64,000 bases of DNA from Amanita rubescens (taxonomy: Eukaryota > Basidiomycota > Agaricomycetes > Agaricales > Amanitaceae), in assembly GCA_015039365.1 (NCBI GenBank), contig WION01000032.1, forward strand, positions 1 through 64,000, written 5' to 3'. Below, piece after piece: positions 1-11,428 of this stretch (the stretch's first letter is position 1; every line of letters starts with the position of its first letter). Under the pieces are notes generated by a model. It made no database searches. It saw only the letters and a list, made by a program, of their open reading frames with translations, and was not told the origin of the DNA. The position numbers were made by a program, and so were the translations under genes.

Positions 1-497
1 TCATACATTCTACTCACCGTACACGTATGCCACCTCGACCCAATAATCAAAACACCATTCCTACCCGACTTTTTTCGTTCCAAGTGCGTGCCGACCCAAG
101 CGGCAGCCCTTTGACGATATAAAGTCATTATTCCAACAAACAACAATCAAAGGAGAGAAAAGAAACTTTAAAAAAAAAAAGAAAAAAAGCTTCTAAAACG
201 GTTAGAAATACATACAAATTAGAAAAAAGTTTTAAAGTGGGGGGCGAATTTAAGTAAGGCAAGGAAAAACGTCTTGCAGTTCAAGACTACCTAGTGATAC
301 AATTTCGAAGGTTGGCTGAAAATAAATGGTGTAAGTTACCAAGGTATACACAAAGAAGAAAAAGGAGGGATAGGTAAAAAGAAAGGACGGTTTCGCTCGC
401 ACATGTGTATCGTGTATGTCGCTCTTGTTAATTATTTGGTGAATATTTTTGGGATAAATCAATGAAGTTCGAAGAGGGGATTGGGATCCGGGCGAGT
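1..497. other. 3' flank of HMG-box gene, no gene seen
   Basis: AT-rich sequence with A-runs near 168-188. Overlapping short frames on both strands have no recognisable domain. It lies downstream of the stop of the leftward HMG-box gene and probably contains its 3' UTR and polyadenylation region. Confidence 0.5.
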
Positions 498-2126
498 TCA
501 AATCGCAAACTCGGCCTGCGAGCCGATCAAAGCCGTCAAATCGAGGTCGAGATTTGTCGGCGGGATATGGTGGTGATGATGCTGTTGCTGCTGGTGATGC
601 TGCGGGATGAACGCCGGCTGATGTTGATGCTGGTACTGCTGCTGAGAGCACGGTGACTGCGTGAGCAAATCCAAGTACTGCGTTGCGTCGAAACCAGGCA
701 CACCACCCATACCCATGTCGAGAAGATTGAGCTCAGCACCGGCGCTGAGATCATACTCCGATTGTTGCCCCAAGGATAAGTCGTCTATGCTCGGTATGCT
801 CGTTGGGTCGGTAACTGTAAACGCTGCCGCACCATTGCCATGTTGTTGATGGCAGTCGAGATCAAGAGTTTCGAATGAGTGCGTGTCAAATGTGAAATGC
901 GCGTCAAACGAGTCAACCGGGGATAGGTTGTCATATGGGTCATATTGACTGATGGGGGAAGAGGATTGAGACCAGTCGTCCATCAAGAACGAAGGTAGAT
1001 TCGGTATGGTTAGCGGGGCAGGGGCAGTATAGCTGTCGTTGACATGGAGAAGAGATGACGTTTGTATCGGAGTGAGGGGGGACAGCGGATCGCAGTCGAA
1101 CCCATGAGTCGGCTGTTGGCTAAGATGGGTGAACGAGAAGGTGCTGAAATCCTGTACACAAATGAGTCAGCGTCTGTCGTCCGAAAGGGGAAATTAACGT
1201 ACCATCGACGGCTCTTGCTTCAGCGTAGCATTCGCCATCTGATCGATTCCATCATCCTTGGGCGTCGAGCACCTCGTGGGTTGTATACTCGTTATCAATC
1301 TCGGTCTTGGCGTCTTTTTCTTCCCATCTTTGGTTTGTATCACGGGCGAGGCGGGTAAGAAGGTCTGAGTCTTCTTTGAATTCTCCGTTTCTGGTATGGG
1401 AGCGGATGACGAGCGTCTGAATGCTCTCGCCGTAATCGGCGCCTCGAACCGAGTGATAATCTCTGGAACGTGATGCTTATCAAACTCTTGAATAGCCGCG
1501 TCCAATTCCGCGCCTTTCTTGCCCTCGACGAGCAGCTCGGCAATTTTGGCGCACCGTTTGAGATCCTTTGGTTCGACTTCGCGCACCTTGCGCTTCCCTG
1601 TCGCTCGTTCCCCTTCTCCACCACCTTTGCTCTTCACTTTACTCTGCGTAGGGCGGAATGTGTACTTGGGGAACTTTCTCCGATGCTCGGCGAGTGCGAC
1701 CCTGGCTTTGACATGCCAGGCTTGACGCTCATCCTCCGGCAAGTTTTGCCACGTCATACCGATGATCTTGGACAGGGTCGAGTGGTTGGTCTCGACTTCT
1801 GCAGACACGTGTTGACTCTTGATGAACGAAGAACGGAAGAGGATGAACGCATTGGGTGGACGAGGGATATGGTTCTCAGGTTTTTTCTTTGAATGAGGAG
1901 TACGCCTGGAGTTGGTAGAGGAGGAGTTGTCCTCGTTGGGTGAGAAAATTTGAAACTCGGATGTAATCGGAGCATCGACGAGGGGAGGAAGGTCGTCTGC
2001 GGAGGGAGCAGACTCGGAAGAAGGTGATAGTGTGATGTCAAAGGAAGTATGGGTTACGTTGTCGGTAAAGGACACGCTGCAGTCTGTAGGTGCAATAGCG
2101 GAGGCATATGACGCAGGGAAATCCAC
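498..2126 (-). CDS. HMG-box (MATA_HMG-type) transcription factor
   Basis: Two coding exons, 2126-1203 and 1151-498, are joined by a 51-nt intron (donor GTACGT, acceptor GTACAG, phase 0), giving about 525 aa. Residues ~88-160 form an HMG box: IPRPPNAFILFRSS at the start, then the conserved SKIIGMTW and a basic HRRKFPKY end. This is the sequence-specific MATA_HMG style found in fungal mating-type and Ste11-like regulators. A lysine-rich stretch follows the box and could act as a nuclear signal. The second exon is rich in Gln, His, Ser and Asp, consistent with an activation domain. The start is the first ATG of an open frame. It is a nuclear DNA-binding regulator by family. No pheromone or receptor genes are adjacent, so I do not call it a mating-type locus. 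Confidence 0.88.
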
Positions 2127-3999
2127 GGCCCAGACTAACTGGGTGGCTATTTATTGCCGTTGGTGAGCGCGATCTGGAGAGGGGAGAGCGATCGTTGATC
2201 GCAACTGACCTTGGACGTCGTTTGTCCTCTTTGAAGATATCTTTGACCTCTCCGCTGGCATGGCCGACTCGATAGAGAGGAGCGAATAGTAGTTAGCAGT
2301 AAAAGGGAACGATACGGGGGCGATAAAACGAGCGAATTCCACGAGGCCCAATATTGACTTTATAAGTAACTGTGCGAGAAAGTCTCAGCCACGATGCACC
2401 CCTTGACGGTCTTTTTTGGTAGGTCGGTCCCAGTAACTTGGTCGCTTGATCTCCCATCGGGCACGACTTGTCGTCTTCCTCGACTTTGACTCGTGCATCT
2501 TGGCCTATAAACGTCTCTCCTTGTCAGTATCGGAGTCGACTCTCCATTCTCCAACTTTCATCTTCTTACCTACGAAAACTTGTCACTTTCACTGACCGAC
2601 CGCAGGTTTCTTTAACTCCCACCAACACCGATAACGGTATAGCGCGTGACCGAACACTACGCCATTTGGTAACTGTCCCCGTCTTTCAGTCCAGATCGTC
2701 CACTCGCCTTTCGGTCGGATTAGGCAGGCAAGAGTTGCCCTCAAAAAGAGGACAAGGACTGTTCATAATTTGACAATGCGCTCTTAGCAACCATCCACTG
2801 CACCGGTTTACCAACATTCAATACATTGATTGCGCCCCCCACTCCCGCTTGGACCCACTGCAGACTAGGACCAGTGACACGCAGTGCGGCGTGCCAAGTA
2901 CCCAATCCCATCATCGCAATTCAATCGTCTTATCGTATTCATAGAACGTACGGCTAAACTGTCACCATTACGTGCGTGCCTCAGTCTTAAACCTTGTTCT
3001 GTGCACACCCACTCGGCGGTCGTCTATACCGTTCTCAGCCTGAGAGGTCCCATGACCCTCCCTCCCCCCTTAGCTTGACAACTGTTTGACAGCTAACATT
3101 AACCTTGCAATATAACTACGCCTCTCACCGAGTCTCTCGTGGACCGCACCCGCCTCACATCTCTGCCGCTCCATCTCCGATTCCGAATCGCACCTGGCAC
3201 TGGCAGCATCTCGGCGATAACGACATTTCTTCCATCCGAATATTCATCGCTTTTTTTGTTTTTGTTTTTTTTCACATGCCCAAACTTCTTAGTTCCATCA
3301 TTGTTGCTTTTACTCACTCTTGTGTTGGGCGCAGTAAAGCACAGCACCGTTGTTCATCATTTCTCTCCGCTTTTTCATCACACCATCACCATCACACTTC
3401 GCCTTGTCGCGTCGCGGTTCTACCGGTGTTGCGTGCCTTAGCCTGCCAGTGTGTTTATACCCATCTATCTGTTGCCAGTGGGGACGTCCCATCATCACCG
3501 CCTGTCGAAACCTTGTCTTCTACCATTCCTATCACCCCGGCGCCGCGCAAACCCGGGGGGGGGGTCACTACCAAACCCCTCCAAACATCCCCAAACCCAA
3601 AACTAACGTGGAAGGGCCAGAGCTGGCCCAAAGTTATCCAACCAATAAAAAACCAAGAGAGCGGACGAACAAAATCCCGTCTTCATCGCGTACACTACAC
3701 GGTTCACGTGGAATATCAGAAAATTCTGTTTTTCATTTCATTAATGTTATATTAATTCTCCATCACGTTAGGGCGGGTGTCCGTACGCCCACACCCTGGA
3801 CCTCGTTTGTTGGCAAAGAGCTCGTTCCAAAACACGTTTTTTCCTCGAACTTGTACACGTGCATGATGCATTCCAAGCTAAAAAAGTTTTTTTTACAACG
3901 TTCGAGACGTGTGTTCATTATAATTAATACAAAGTAGTAGTATAATAGTATCGTTCGCAACGTTCAAGAATAATAACCGTCCACGTTCACCTACATGCC
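2127..3999. other. Long upstream region of the HMG-box gene
   Basis: About 1.9 kb between the HMG gene start and the 3' end of the SLM1-like gene. It is pyrimidine-rich, with T-runs near 3244-3271, a CAC/CAT-rich stretch near 3380 and a G-run near 3555. Reading frames such as 3105-3755 have no domain and are low-complexity. It is probably an extended promoter and 5' leader of the HMG regulator. Confidence 0.45.
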
Positions 4000-5955
4000 C
4001 TAAAGTTCTTCTGTAAACCTGCTGCTATCCAGGGTTGGATCCCCAACAACTTGATGTCCCCCATCAGGTTGGACCCCGTCAACGTCATATCCGCCTTCTC
4101 CATTATCCGGCGCTTTTTCTTGTTGACGTCTACTTAATCCGCTCGGTCCTCCGTTGCGCTCCGGACTGACTGCCTCCGCATGGCCATTCTCGACGGAACC
4201 GGCCTTGTGCTCAACCCCATACGTAAGCCCTTTACACGAGCTGATAATCAACTCATACTTACAGCATATCCGTTAAGCGCTATCTCTGTTCCGCGCTGCT
4301 TCTCAGGCTGAGGGTACTCGTGACCTCCATCTGCGCCATCCACGTATAGTTCGTCTCCTCCCTCGCCCAACCCTTCTTCTTCTTCGTCACCGCTGCTGGG
4401 AACTTCTTCCTCTTCCTCACTCACATAGCCAGCAGCTCGAACTGCAGCCGCTACGGGTCCGTCACGCTCAATCTGTTCACTTGCAACAAGGTACCGTGCG
4501 CACAACATGCGTATATCGTTCCACCACTCCATCATATCCTCTCGACTACGTGCACGGAAACTCCACGCGATTCCATTGTTGAGACGGAATGAACCCGTCT
4601 TGGTAGTGCCAGTCCCGTTCTTGCTGCCTTCGATGTGGAACTTGTGAGAACGTGAGAGTGCGGAAGAAGGTGGGCCTAGAGTGCATGCTGGTAAGAAAAG
4701 GCTGAAAGTGGGAGTTGTTCCACCAGGCGCCGCTGGATCAGACGTCATGAATTCATGCAGGAAACCGGCAGGTGTCAATACATAATACGATTCGGTATAC
4801 GCTCGAGTGAATCTCTTCTTCCGTTCTAGTAAACCGGTGTGCACAGCCGACACGGCTGGGTCATCTTTACTAGGATATATAATGGTCTCGGGGTTGCGCA
4901 ATGGGGTTTCAGGATCTAATAGATGATCAGACCGTGCCGCGAAGGATATCCATTCCTTATCGGGTGGAAGAGAACCGAGATGATTCGAAAGATTACGGTA
5001 GGTGTCTTGTACCGAGGCCGATGCACGCGATTGCCATTCGTCAAATGTTTGCCAAGCAGACTGGATCGCACGAACGATTCCCTCTTCAAAATGGGCGCTG
5101 TTTTGCTGCATGATAACGATGGATTTCTGCAAGAGGTTCTCTTCATGCACTTGCTTGATGAGTTGACGAGCGACGGCTTGATTCGCTACGAACGGGTCAC
5201 TCTTGGAGGTGATGTGCATCGGATCGTTCTTGAAAGCCGAGATGCTGTGTGCAAGGTCTGCAACGAGCTTCACGGACAGTTCGCGCTCCTTTGCCACGCT
5301 GGTTGCCAGCCTTCCAGTGTCGTTTTGTACATTCTGTAGTGGTCACTCATCGGTACCATCCATGGATGCGGCTGCCTGCACGCGTACCTTGATATGTGCC
5401 TTAATTTCCGCCCTGAGCTTCAACAAATGTTGAACGATGGAGCTATCAATGGTACGGCCAAGATTGGCGTGTTGGTCCGCGGTGTGGCGAGTCCTGTCTC
5501 TAAACTCATAGAACACGTCCTAACAGGGCCGTTTCGTTAACGTGAGCGGCGTGAGGAGTTTCAACATACCTGTAAGCCACCTTCTCCGAGGAACTGGTTG
5601 CCGGCTCTAAAGGGAACCTGGATGACAGCGCCGAGTTTCGTAAGCTCGCGTGCCGTGTTAATTTCTATGTCAGCAACACCCTACGCGCGGTCACCATGTA
5701 AGTAGATGAGAAAACGAATACGCGACGGACCTCAAAGTAAGCAATGAGCTGTTTCACAATGGCATTCCAAGCTACGAATCGTTCGATGAGAATATCTGAT
5801 GGTCTAAGGTCATTAGGCGCAATATTTTCTTGATGAGCGATTGAGATCTTGAAACTGAGGAACCGTGCTTGCTCGCCCTGGAGATTGAGGCGGAGCGAGA
5901 AGGTGGGACGGAGTTGTTCATGGCGGTTGGTTGGGGCAACTTCAAGTTCAGACAT
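4000..5955 (-). CDS. SLM1: SLM1/SLM2-like PH-domain protein (TORC2 effector)
   Basis: Five exons: 5955-5731, 5680-5570, 5519-5388, 5333-4263 and 4203-4000. All phases are 0 and the product is about 580 aa. The N-terminal half matches the helical F-BAR-like region of Slm proteins (SDILIERFVAW, KQLIAYFE, then GNQFLGEGGLQ across an exon junction). A PH domain lies at about residues 318-440 (HTGLLERKKRF to WWNDIRML). An acidic Glu/Asp-rich tail follows. Yeast Slm1/2 bind PI(4,5)P2 at the plasma membrane and link TORC2 to actin and sphingolipid control. The third intron (54 nt) removes an in-frame TGA, so it must be spliced. The last exon is the least certain, but its acceptor keeps the frame. Confidence 0.88.
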
Positions 5956-6066
5956 GATTTGCTTTTATTGGATCAGTGACGTCACAAACAAACAACCCAA
6001 ACAACGTGGTCACGACACGTCACCCTTGTCACATTCCAGTTTTCAAGCACAGACTAGTAACGAGCC

Positions 6067-6952
6067 ATGAACAGCGCCGTCCAAAACCTCGCCATTTCCC
6101 TCGGCGTCATGCAATGTATTTTACTCTTTTATATTTTATATTTCTCTTTCAATACTCACATCATCAGTGGCCCGTAGGATACCCTTTGATAACCCCCAGG
6201 TCCTCCTCTACGTCCGAGTATCTTACGCCGCCACACAGCTTGTCGTTCTCGGCGTTTACTACTACGTCTCATCTCAGGTCAGCTCGCTCCATGAGTCTAT
6301 TTAGCCCACGCGACCTTATTCCACAATAACAGATAAAAGCCAAGAACGATCAGACAGTGTTGAAATACGGTTAGTACCCATGATCCTAGACACCTTGCCA
6401 AGAACTCATAAATTTCTTTTTGCAGTGGATTCGGCGAATCCAATGGTCAGTATCAATTGTCGCATCGCCAAGAATATTCTCACACCCTCGGTTTTTAGTC
6501 GGGAGAGCCAGGGCAGCTGGTTACAACAACCGTCCGGGATTATGACCTTGCAGAGACATCAAAACTAGTGAGTATCCCTCACATTTGTTCGACTCCGGAC
6601 ATTAACAGCTTTCTTTCCCTAGCTGCGCGGTGTGTTTCTCGGAATCGCCATGATGGCCGTTATGCACGGATACTTTGGATACACGCAACCTCTGTTTATC
6701 CAGGCACTTATGGGCTTAAAAGGCTTGTATGACGCGAAACTCGTAGCCATCTACGTCCTCGGCAAAGCTGCAGAGGGCGACTTGGCACGCCCATTCAAGG
6801 CCGCCAGCATGTTTGGTGGTATGTTTTTTTCGTTCTCCCACACTTTCCGCAGTCACGCTAACACGCGACCCTACCCAGTCCAAGCTGGTCCACAGACGGA
6901 CGCTGCATCCATCGCCGAGGCTGAGAAACGAGTGGGCAAAAAGGACGAGTAA
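6067..6952 (+). CDS. PHO88: Pho88/SND3 family ER membrane protein
   Basis: Seven exons: 6067-6115, 6168-6277, 6333-6369, 6426-6445, 6499-6567, 6623-6818 and 6879-6952. They sum to 555 nt, or 184 aa, close to the ~188 aa usual for the family. Signature segments include NPQVLLYVRVSY, a hydrophobic second segment (GVFLGIAMMAVMHGYFGYTQ) and the PFKAAS...GPQTDAASIAEAEKR tail. Pho88, also called SND3, is an ER membrane protein linked to phosphate-transporter maturation and to SRP-independent targeting. One exon is only 20 nt. The start is 111 bp from the divergent SLM1-like start, so the two genes probably share a bidirectional promoter. Confidence 0.92.
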
Positions 6953-7118
6953 GGGAGGGCGTTTGTAAACTGTGATCTGTGTATACCTTTATCACCTATA
7001 ATATAATAGTTAATGGTTTTACGCGGAAAAAAGGGATAGCAGATAAGATACGGAAAAATCCGGGTCAAAAATTAATTTTTAAATAATATTTTCATTTTTT
7101 CTCAACTTGTACTACGCG

Positions 7119-7706
7119 ATGCGTCCCGCCCTCCCCTCGTTTACTCTTCGACGCTCCGTTCAACGTATTTTCACGCGAAATGCGTCTTCGGGGACGGACG
7201 GCGCTCAAAAGAAAGCCCAGGACGTTCTTTCCGGCGCACAAAAACAAGCAGGTCAAATATGGGAGACTTCAAAAAAGATGCTAGAGCCTGCTGGTCAGAG
7301 GCTCGGCGGAATGCTAGGTTGTAAGTGTTCCCCTGCCACCCAAAATTACATTGTCATAACACCTGTACATCCGCAGCTTACCAGCAACCACTCTTTTACA
7401 ACCTCGCCGTGGCTCGTGAATTGGTCAAACACATCTACCGCGCGGAGAGGCTTAGCCCTCCCAGCTTAGGAGCCATTCAATCCGCTTACTCTATCCTCTT
7501 TTCTCAGGCACTTAGTCCTGCGTTTTGGAGAGAAGCCGTTGTGAGTGGTGAGATTTTGAGGATTGGAGTGTACGGTCTCGAGGCGTATGGTATATTCAAG
7601 GTACGTCGTCCCCGAGTTTCTCGACTTGGTGCTGAATTGTGCGTGGGTGTTGCAGATTGGGGAGATAATGGGTCGCAGAAGTTTGATTGGCTATAATATT
7701 CAATAG
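7119..7706 (+). CDS. ATP20: Mitochondrial F1Fo-ATP synthase subunit g
   Basis: Three exons, 7119-7320, 7377-7600 and 7656-7706, give 158 aa. The N-terminus is a basic, Ser/Arg-rich presequence (RPALPSFTLRRSVQRIF). The body carries the subunit-g pattern: an amphipathic region, YNLAVARELVKHIYRAERLSPP, then FWREAVVSGEILRIGVYGLEAYGIFKIGEIMGRR. The C-terminal GxxxG-like helix is the element that promotes dimerisation of ATP synthase in the inner membrane. Length and exon phases close exactly. It follows the PHO88 gene on the same strand with only ~165 bp between stop and start. Confidence 0.92.
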
Positions 7707-7933
7707 AGTGTCCAACGACTGCTTTAAAATCGAAAAATGCCATTTAGACGTTTTTTGAGAGCGGAAAGTTTAAGTCGAGATGCTCGGGTGACGAGGAAAA
7801 GTGGTCCATTATGGATCTCTGCGGCGCAGCTTGAAGCTAATGTTATCTCTCACCCTCTTTGACGGCGGATATAAACTCTTTGAATCTCTCCACGTGATGC
7901 TTTCTTCACCTCTATACCACTTACACTGACAGC

Positions 7934-9225
7934 ATGACCTCGGTTCCCTCTTTCAAACTTAACAATGGCAACTCCATCCCCGCCGTAGGCATAGGGTGTT
8001 GGATGGGGCACGTCGGCGAAGGCGACCACGTCACCTCCATGGTTAAAAGCGCCTTACAAATCGGATATAGACACATCGATACGGCAAGTCTGTGCCTCAT
8101 CACATGCTAGCATCAGACTCAAAAAAGGAAAAACCCAAGGCTGCGAATTACGGTACGGCTATTGTTACTTTGTATTGTAAAAAAGAGAGAAGACTCATTA
8201 AACCTTGAACCTTAGGTGACGAAGAATCTGTTGGACGGGCTATTAAAGAAGCTGGCGTACCTCGTGATGACTTATTCATAACTACCAAGCTTGCGTAAGT
8301 CCGCATTCATCCGCTTCCGTCGCGTTTCCTCACTTTTGTTTGCGTACGCTAGAGGTGAAGACCATGGTCGCGTCGCTCAAGCCTTGGATATCAGCCTCCG
8401 CAAACTAGGCATCGAATATGTCGATTTGTACCTTATGCACTGGCCTCAAGCCCTGAAAGTAAATGGTATCTTGTTAAACCATGCATAATAATATCAAGCT
8501 TATAATAGAGTTAGGTGACGCGTATGCCCCAGATCAAAGTCCCACCTTTATCGAAACGTGGGTTTCGATGCAAAATTTGCTCGCAAGCGGTATGGATGCA
8601 TTCGTTCCTTCCCTGAAAAAGCTAAACCTGACGGGAGCGTGTCCAGGAAAAGTCAAGAACATCGGCGTATCAAATTTCAGCGTAAAGACCTTGAATGAAC
8701 TCTTATCTCACTGCCAAACCCAAATCATCCCAGCTGTTAACCAAATCGAAGCACACCCCAGTCTCCCTCAACACGAGTTGATTCGATTTTGTAAGGAGAG
8801 GGGGATAGTGGTGACGGCGTACTCTCCTATTGCCAAGAACAAACTAGCGAACAACGAAACGCTCATGGGCGTTGCGCGGCGGAGGGGTGTCACCCCGACC
8901 CAAGTGTTGCTAAGCTGGGGTGTCCAACGAGGTACAGCTGTCATTCCAAAAACAGAAAGAGAAGACAGGATGAAAGAAAATATCAAGGTGTGTCACCTCC
9001 CAACGTCAACCATTACGAATTTGTTCCGTTAACGGGTGCCTTAAGTTGGTGGAACTCTCGGACGAAGATATGCGCGTTTTGGATGGGATTCATGAAGAGC
9101 CTGGGATGCATAAGTCCGTTTGTGGGTTTCATTCATCCAAGTTGGGTGGATCGTGTTTTGGTTGGACTTATGAGCAACTTGGTTGGGACATGGTCACGGG
9201 CGGGATCGTGCCAAGGACCTCTTAG
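7934..9225 (+). CDS. Aldo/keto reductase
   Basis: Seven exons: 7934-8083, 8140-8152, 8216-8294, 8353-8465, 8515-8589, 8647-8987 and 9046-9225, giving 316 aa. Tetrad residues are visible: Asp in RHIDT, Tyr in AANYGDE, Lys in ITTKLA and His in LMHWP. The NADPH-site region contains SNFS and ends with VIPKTEREDRMKEN. The first intron uses a GC donor (GCAAGT at 8084) and the second exon is only 13 nt. Both are needed to build the DTAANYGDE motif. The enzyme is an NADPH-dependent carbonyl reductase, probably cytosolic; its substrate cannot be told from sequence. Confidence 0.9.
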
Positions 9226-9827
9226 GATAGATTAGATTTCGGACCATGTGTATAGGGATCTAGCCTCTCGGTACTAGTAAGGAAAAGGCCGGTTCAACAT
9301 TGCCGCACTTCCGGCGCTCCGCCGACGACGAAAGGAAAGTTCAGAGCTTCACTTTTTCCCATGACCCACCACGAAACCCTACAAAGCTGACGAAGCCAGA
9401 CTTGGTAAATAAATATATGTGTGTATGCGTGTAACCCGTGGCGTGGAAGCATGGCTTGCGCACGCGTGGCTTTACAGCAAAGAACCCAACGTTACGTCAC
9501 ATTTAGCCTTTGGAAGAAAACCTTTCCATGTGTTCTTTCTTTCCAACTATACTCCCTCCCCGACAGGCAAATACCCTACTTACCTTGCCTGGGCAGTGAA
9601 ACGATCCACACCACTCCTCCTCTCTCCCAGTTTCGCCAAGCGACAAATATTAATAATCGTAAACCCGTTACCATCCACAGGGTCTGGGAAGGACTCGTTC
9701 GCATGTTAGACGTATATGAGGAGATCCATCGTGGACTCTTTATTATAACCATCCTAATTCGCGAAACACCCTCAAAGCCACCCCCACTGCGTATCGATAC
9801 CGCCGCATCTTAGTCCCTTCCCGTAGG
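9226..9827. other. Intergenic region
   Basis: About 600 bp between the aldo/keto reductase and a membrane protein gene. Overlapping frames around 9419-9813 have no domain and clash with each other. It probably holds the 3' UTR of the former and the promoter of the latter. Confidence 0.45.
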
Positions 9828-11343
9828 ATGACTATAGGGCCCGATGAGGTCAGTCTCACAGAACCGCATAAACGTCGATGACTGAACGTACTCACAGGCA
9901 AAATTAATATCCATCTATATTCAATCTGTACTATACGGTGCGGAGGTTTTCCATCGAGAAATTTGAGTACTAACGTACCGTAGGAGCCTATACCGTCCTT
10001 TTTGTTTTAACGTCATGGGTTTTGATTTATCGCCGACAAAGGGGTCGTCCGGTTCTCAAGACGATGATTGGGATTTCTTTGGTCATGTTCATCCTGGCTA
10101 CGATGGTGAGTGTCTATCGCTTATTCATCTTGGCAAGCCAAAATCTCATTAAGCCCACTTAGCACATCAGTGTCAATTTTACGCGAATAATACAGGCATT
10201 TATAATCTATCGAAACGAACCAGGCGGACCACCAGCTTTCTTCAACCAGCTCTCCAACTTTACTCAACTTTTCGGAAGCACGATATACGTCGCCCAGACT
10301 CTGGTCGGTGATGGTGTTGTGGTATGTTGATTTTATACCTGCCGAGTACCTCAGATTCAGATCAAGTGATCGTTATAGCTTTATCGGTGCTATCTCGTCT
10401 GGGGCAGGAAATTTGCCATCATTGCCTTTCCTTGTCTGCTACTTGTAGGCAGCTTCGGTATGGCAGTCTCATACCCTTTTTTAGTTTCTCGAAATCAACT
10501 CTCACGGTCTCCTACAGTCACTGGCATCGGGATTCTTTACTCCTTTGCCCGAATTGTACCAAATGCTCCAGTTTTCGTGCAACAACTCCAGCAATGGATC
10601 ATTTCGTTCTTCATCACCACGTTCGCTACAAATGTCATATGTACAGGTGAGCTACAAGAAATTCACTCCCAACCGTGGCTCACTTGAAAATGTAGCACTC
10701 GTCGCATTTCGTATATGGTTTATCAACCGACAAACTATCGTATTCACTGGATATAGTATGCGGCCTGTCATATTCCTCGTCGTAGAGTCCGGCGCCGTGT
10801 ATTCCCTAACTCTCCTTGTCCTTCTCATCCTCTACAAAGTTCAATCTTGGTTTCAATATGTCGTACTTGATGCGGTACGTCCTAGGTCTTTCAGCTGCTA
10901 ATTACTTGTTAATCAATCATCGATAACAGGTCTCCGCGATCGTCGTGAGTATCATTTACCCCATTTGTCATCGAGGACCGAGCGTGACCATGGCACGATT
11001 TAGGGTCTTGTATTTTCCATGATCATTATCCGGATTGGTCTGGGTATCACAACGCCTGCAGGAGAGACAATCGTCTCCTCCAGAGGCTGGCGCTCGTCAG
11101 AGACGGAAACCTCACCGATGGGTTTCGCGGATCAAATAGAGCTTGGGCCTTTCAGAGCGGCGCCCAACGAGAGCATCTTCGTAGACACGGAATTTTCTCG
11201 CCCAGATGCTGGTAGTGCAAATGAATTTGAGGATAAAAAACTATCGGATAAGAGTATGTCATACCATCACATTCACCATTCTTTCTTGATATAACATGGA
11301 TATATATACAGAACACGAAGACGCTGATAAAACAACCATCTGA
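9828..11343 (+). CDS. Multi-pass membrane protein (basidiomycete-expanded family), copy 1
   Basis: Ten exons: 9828-9848, 9898-9937, 9984-10105, 10163-10321, 10379-10457, 10518-10646, 10696-10874, 10930-10944, 11004-11253 and 11312-11343. They sum to 342 codons. About seven hydrophobic segments are separated by short loops. Landmarks are FTRIIQAFIIYRN, FGSTIYVAQTLVGD, LYRCYLVWG, FVQQLQQWIISFF and a serine-rich cytosolic-looking tail. The family is common in Agaricomycetes and has no assigned function. The exon lengths 21, 40, 159, 79, 129, 179 and 15 recur exactly in the convergent paralogue, which supports the model. It could be a receptor-like protein, but that is only topology-based. Confidence 0.83.
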
Positions 11344-11428
11344 TCAAAATTTCGTTCGATTGCTTTTGCTTTACTTCTCTTCACAAACTTAGACAGCCTA
11401 CGCAATTGTAATTACCGCACAAATATCA

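Noticed and set aside
3105..3755. Rightward open frame of 216 codons
   Set aside because: Low-complexity His/Ser/Pro-rich translation with overlapping frames on both strands in a pyrimidine-rich leader; no domain or splice support.
9419..9813. Two overlapping rightward frames upstream of the membrane gene
   Set aside because: They read the same DNA in different phases, have no domain and lie in a promoter region.
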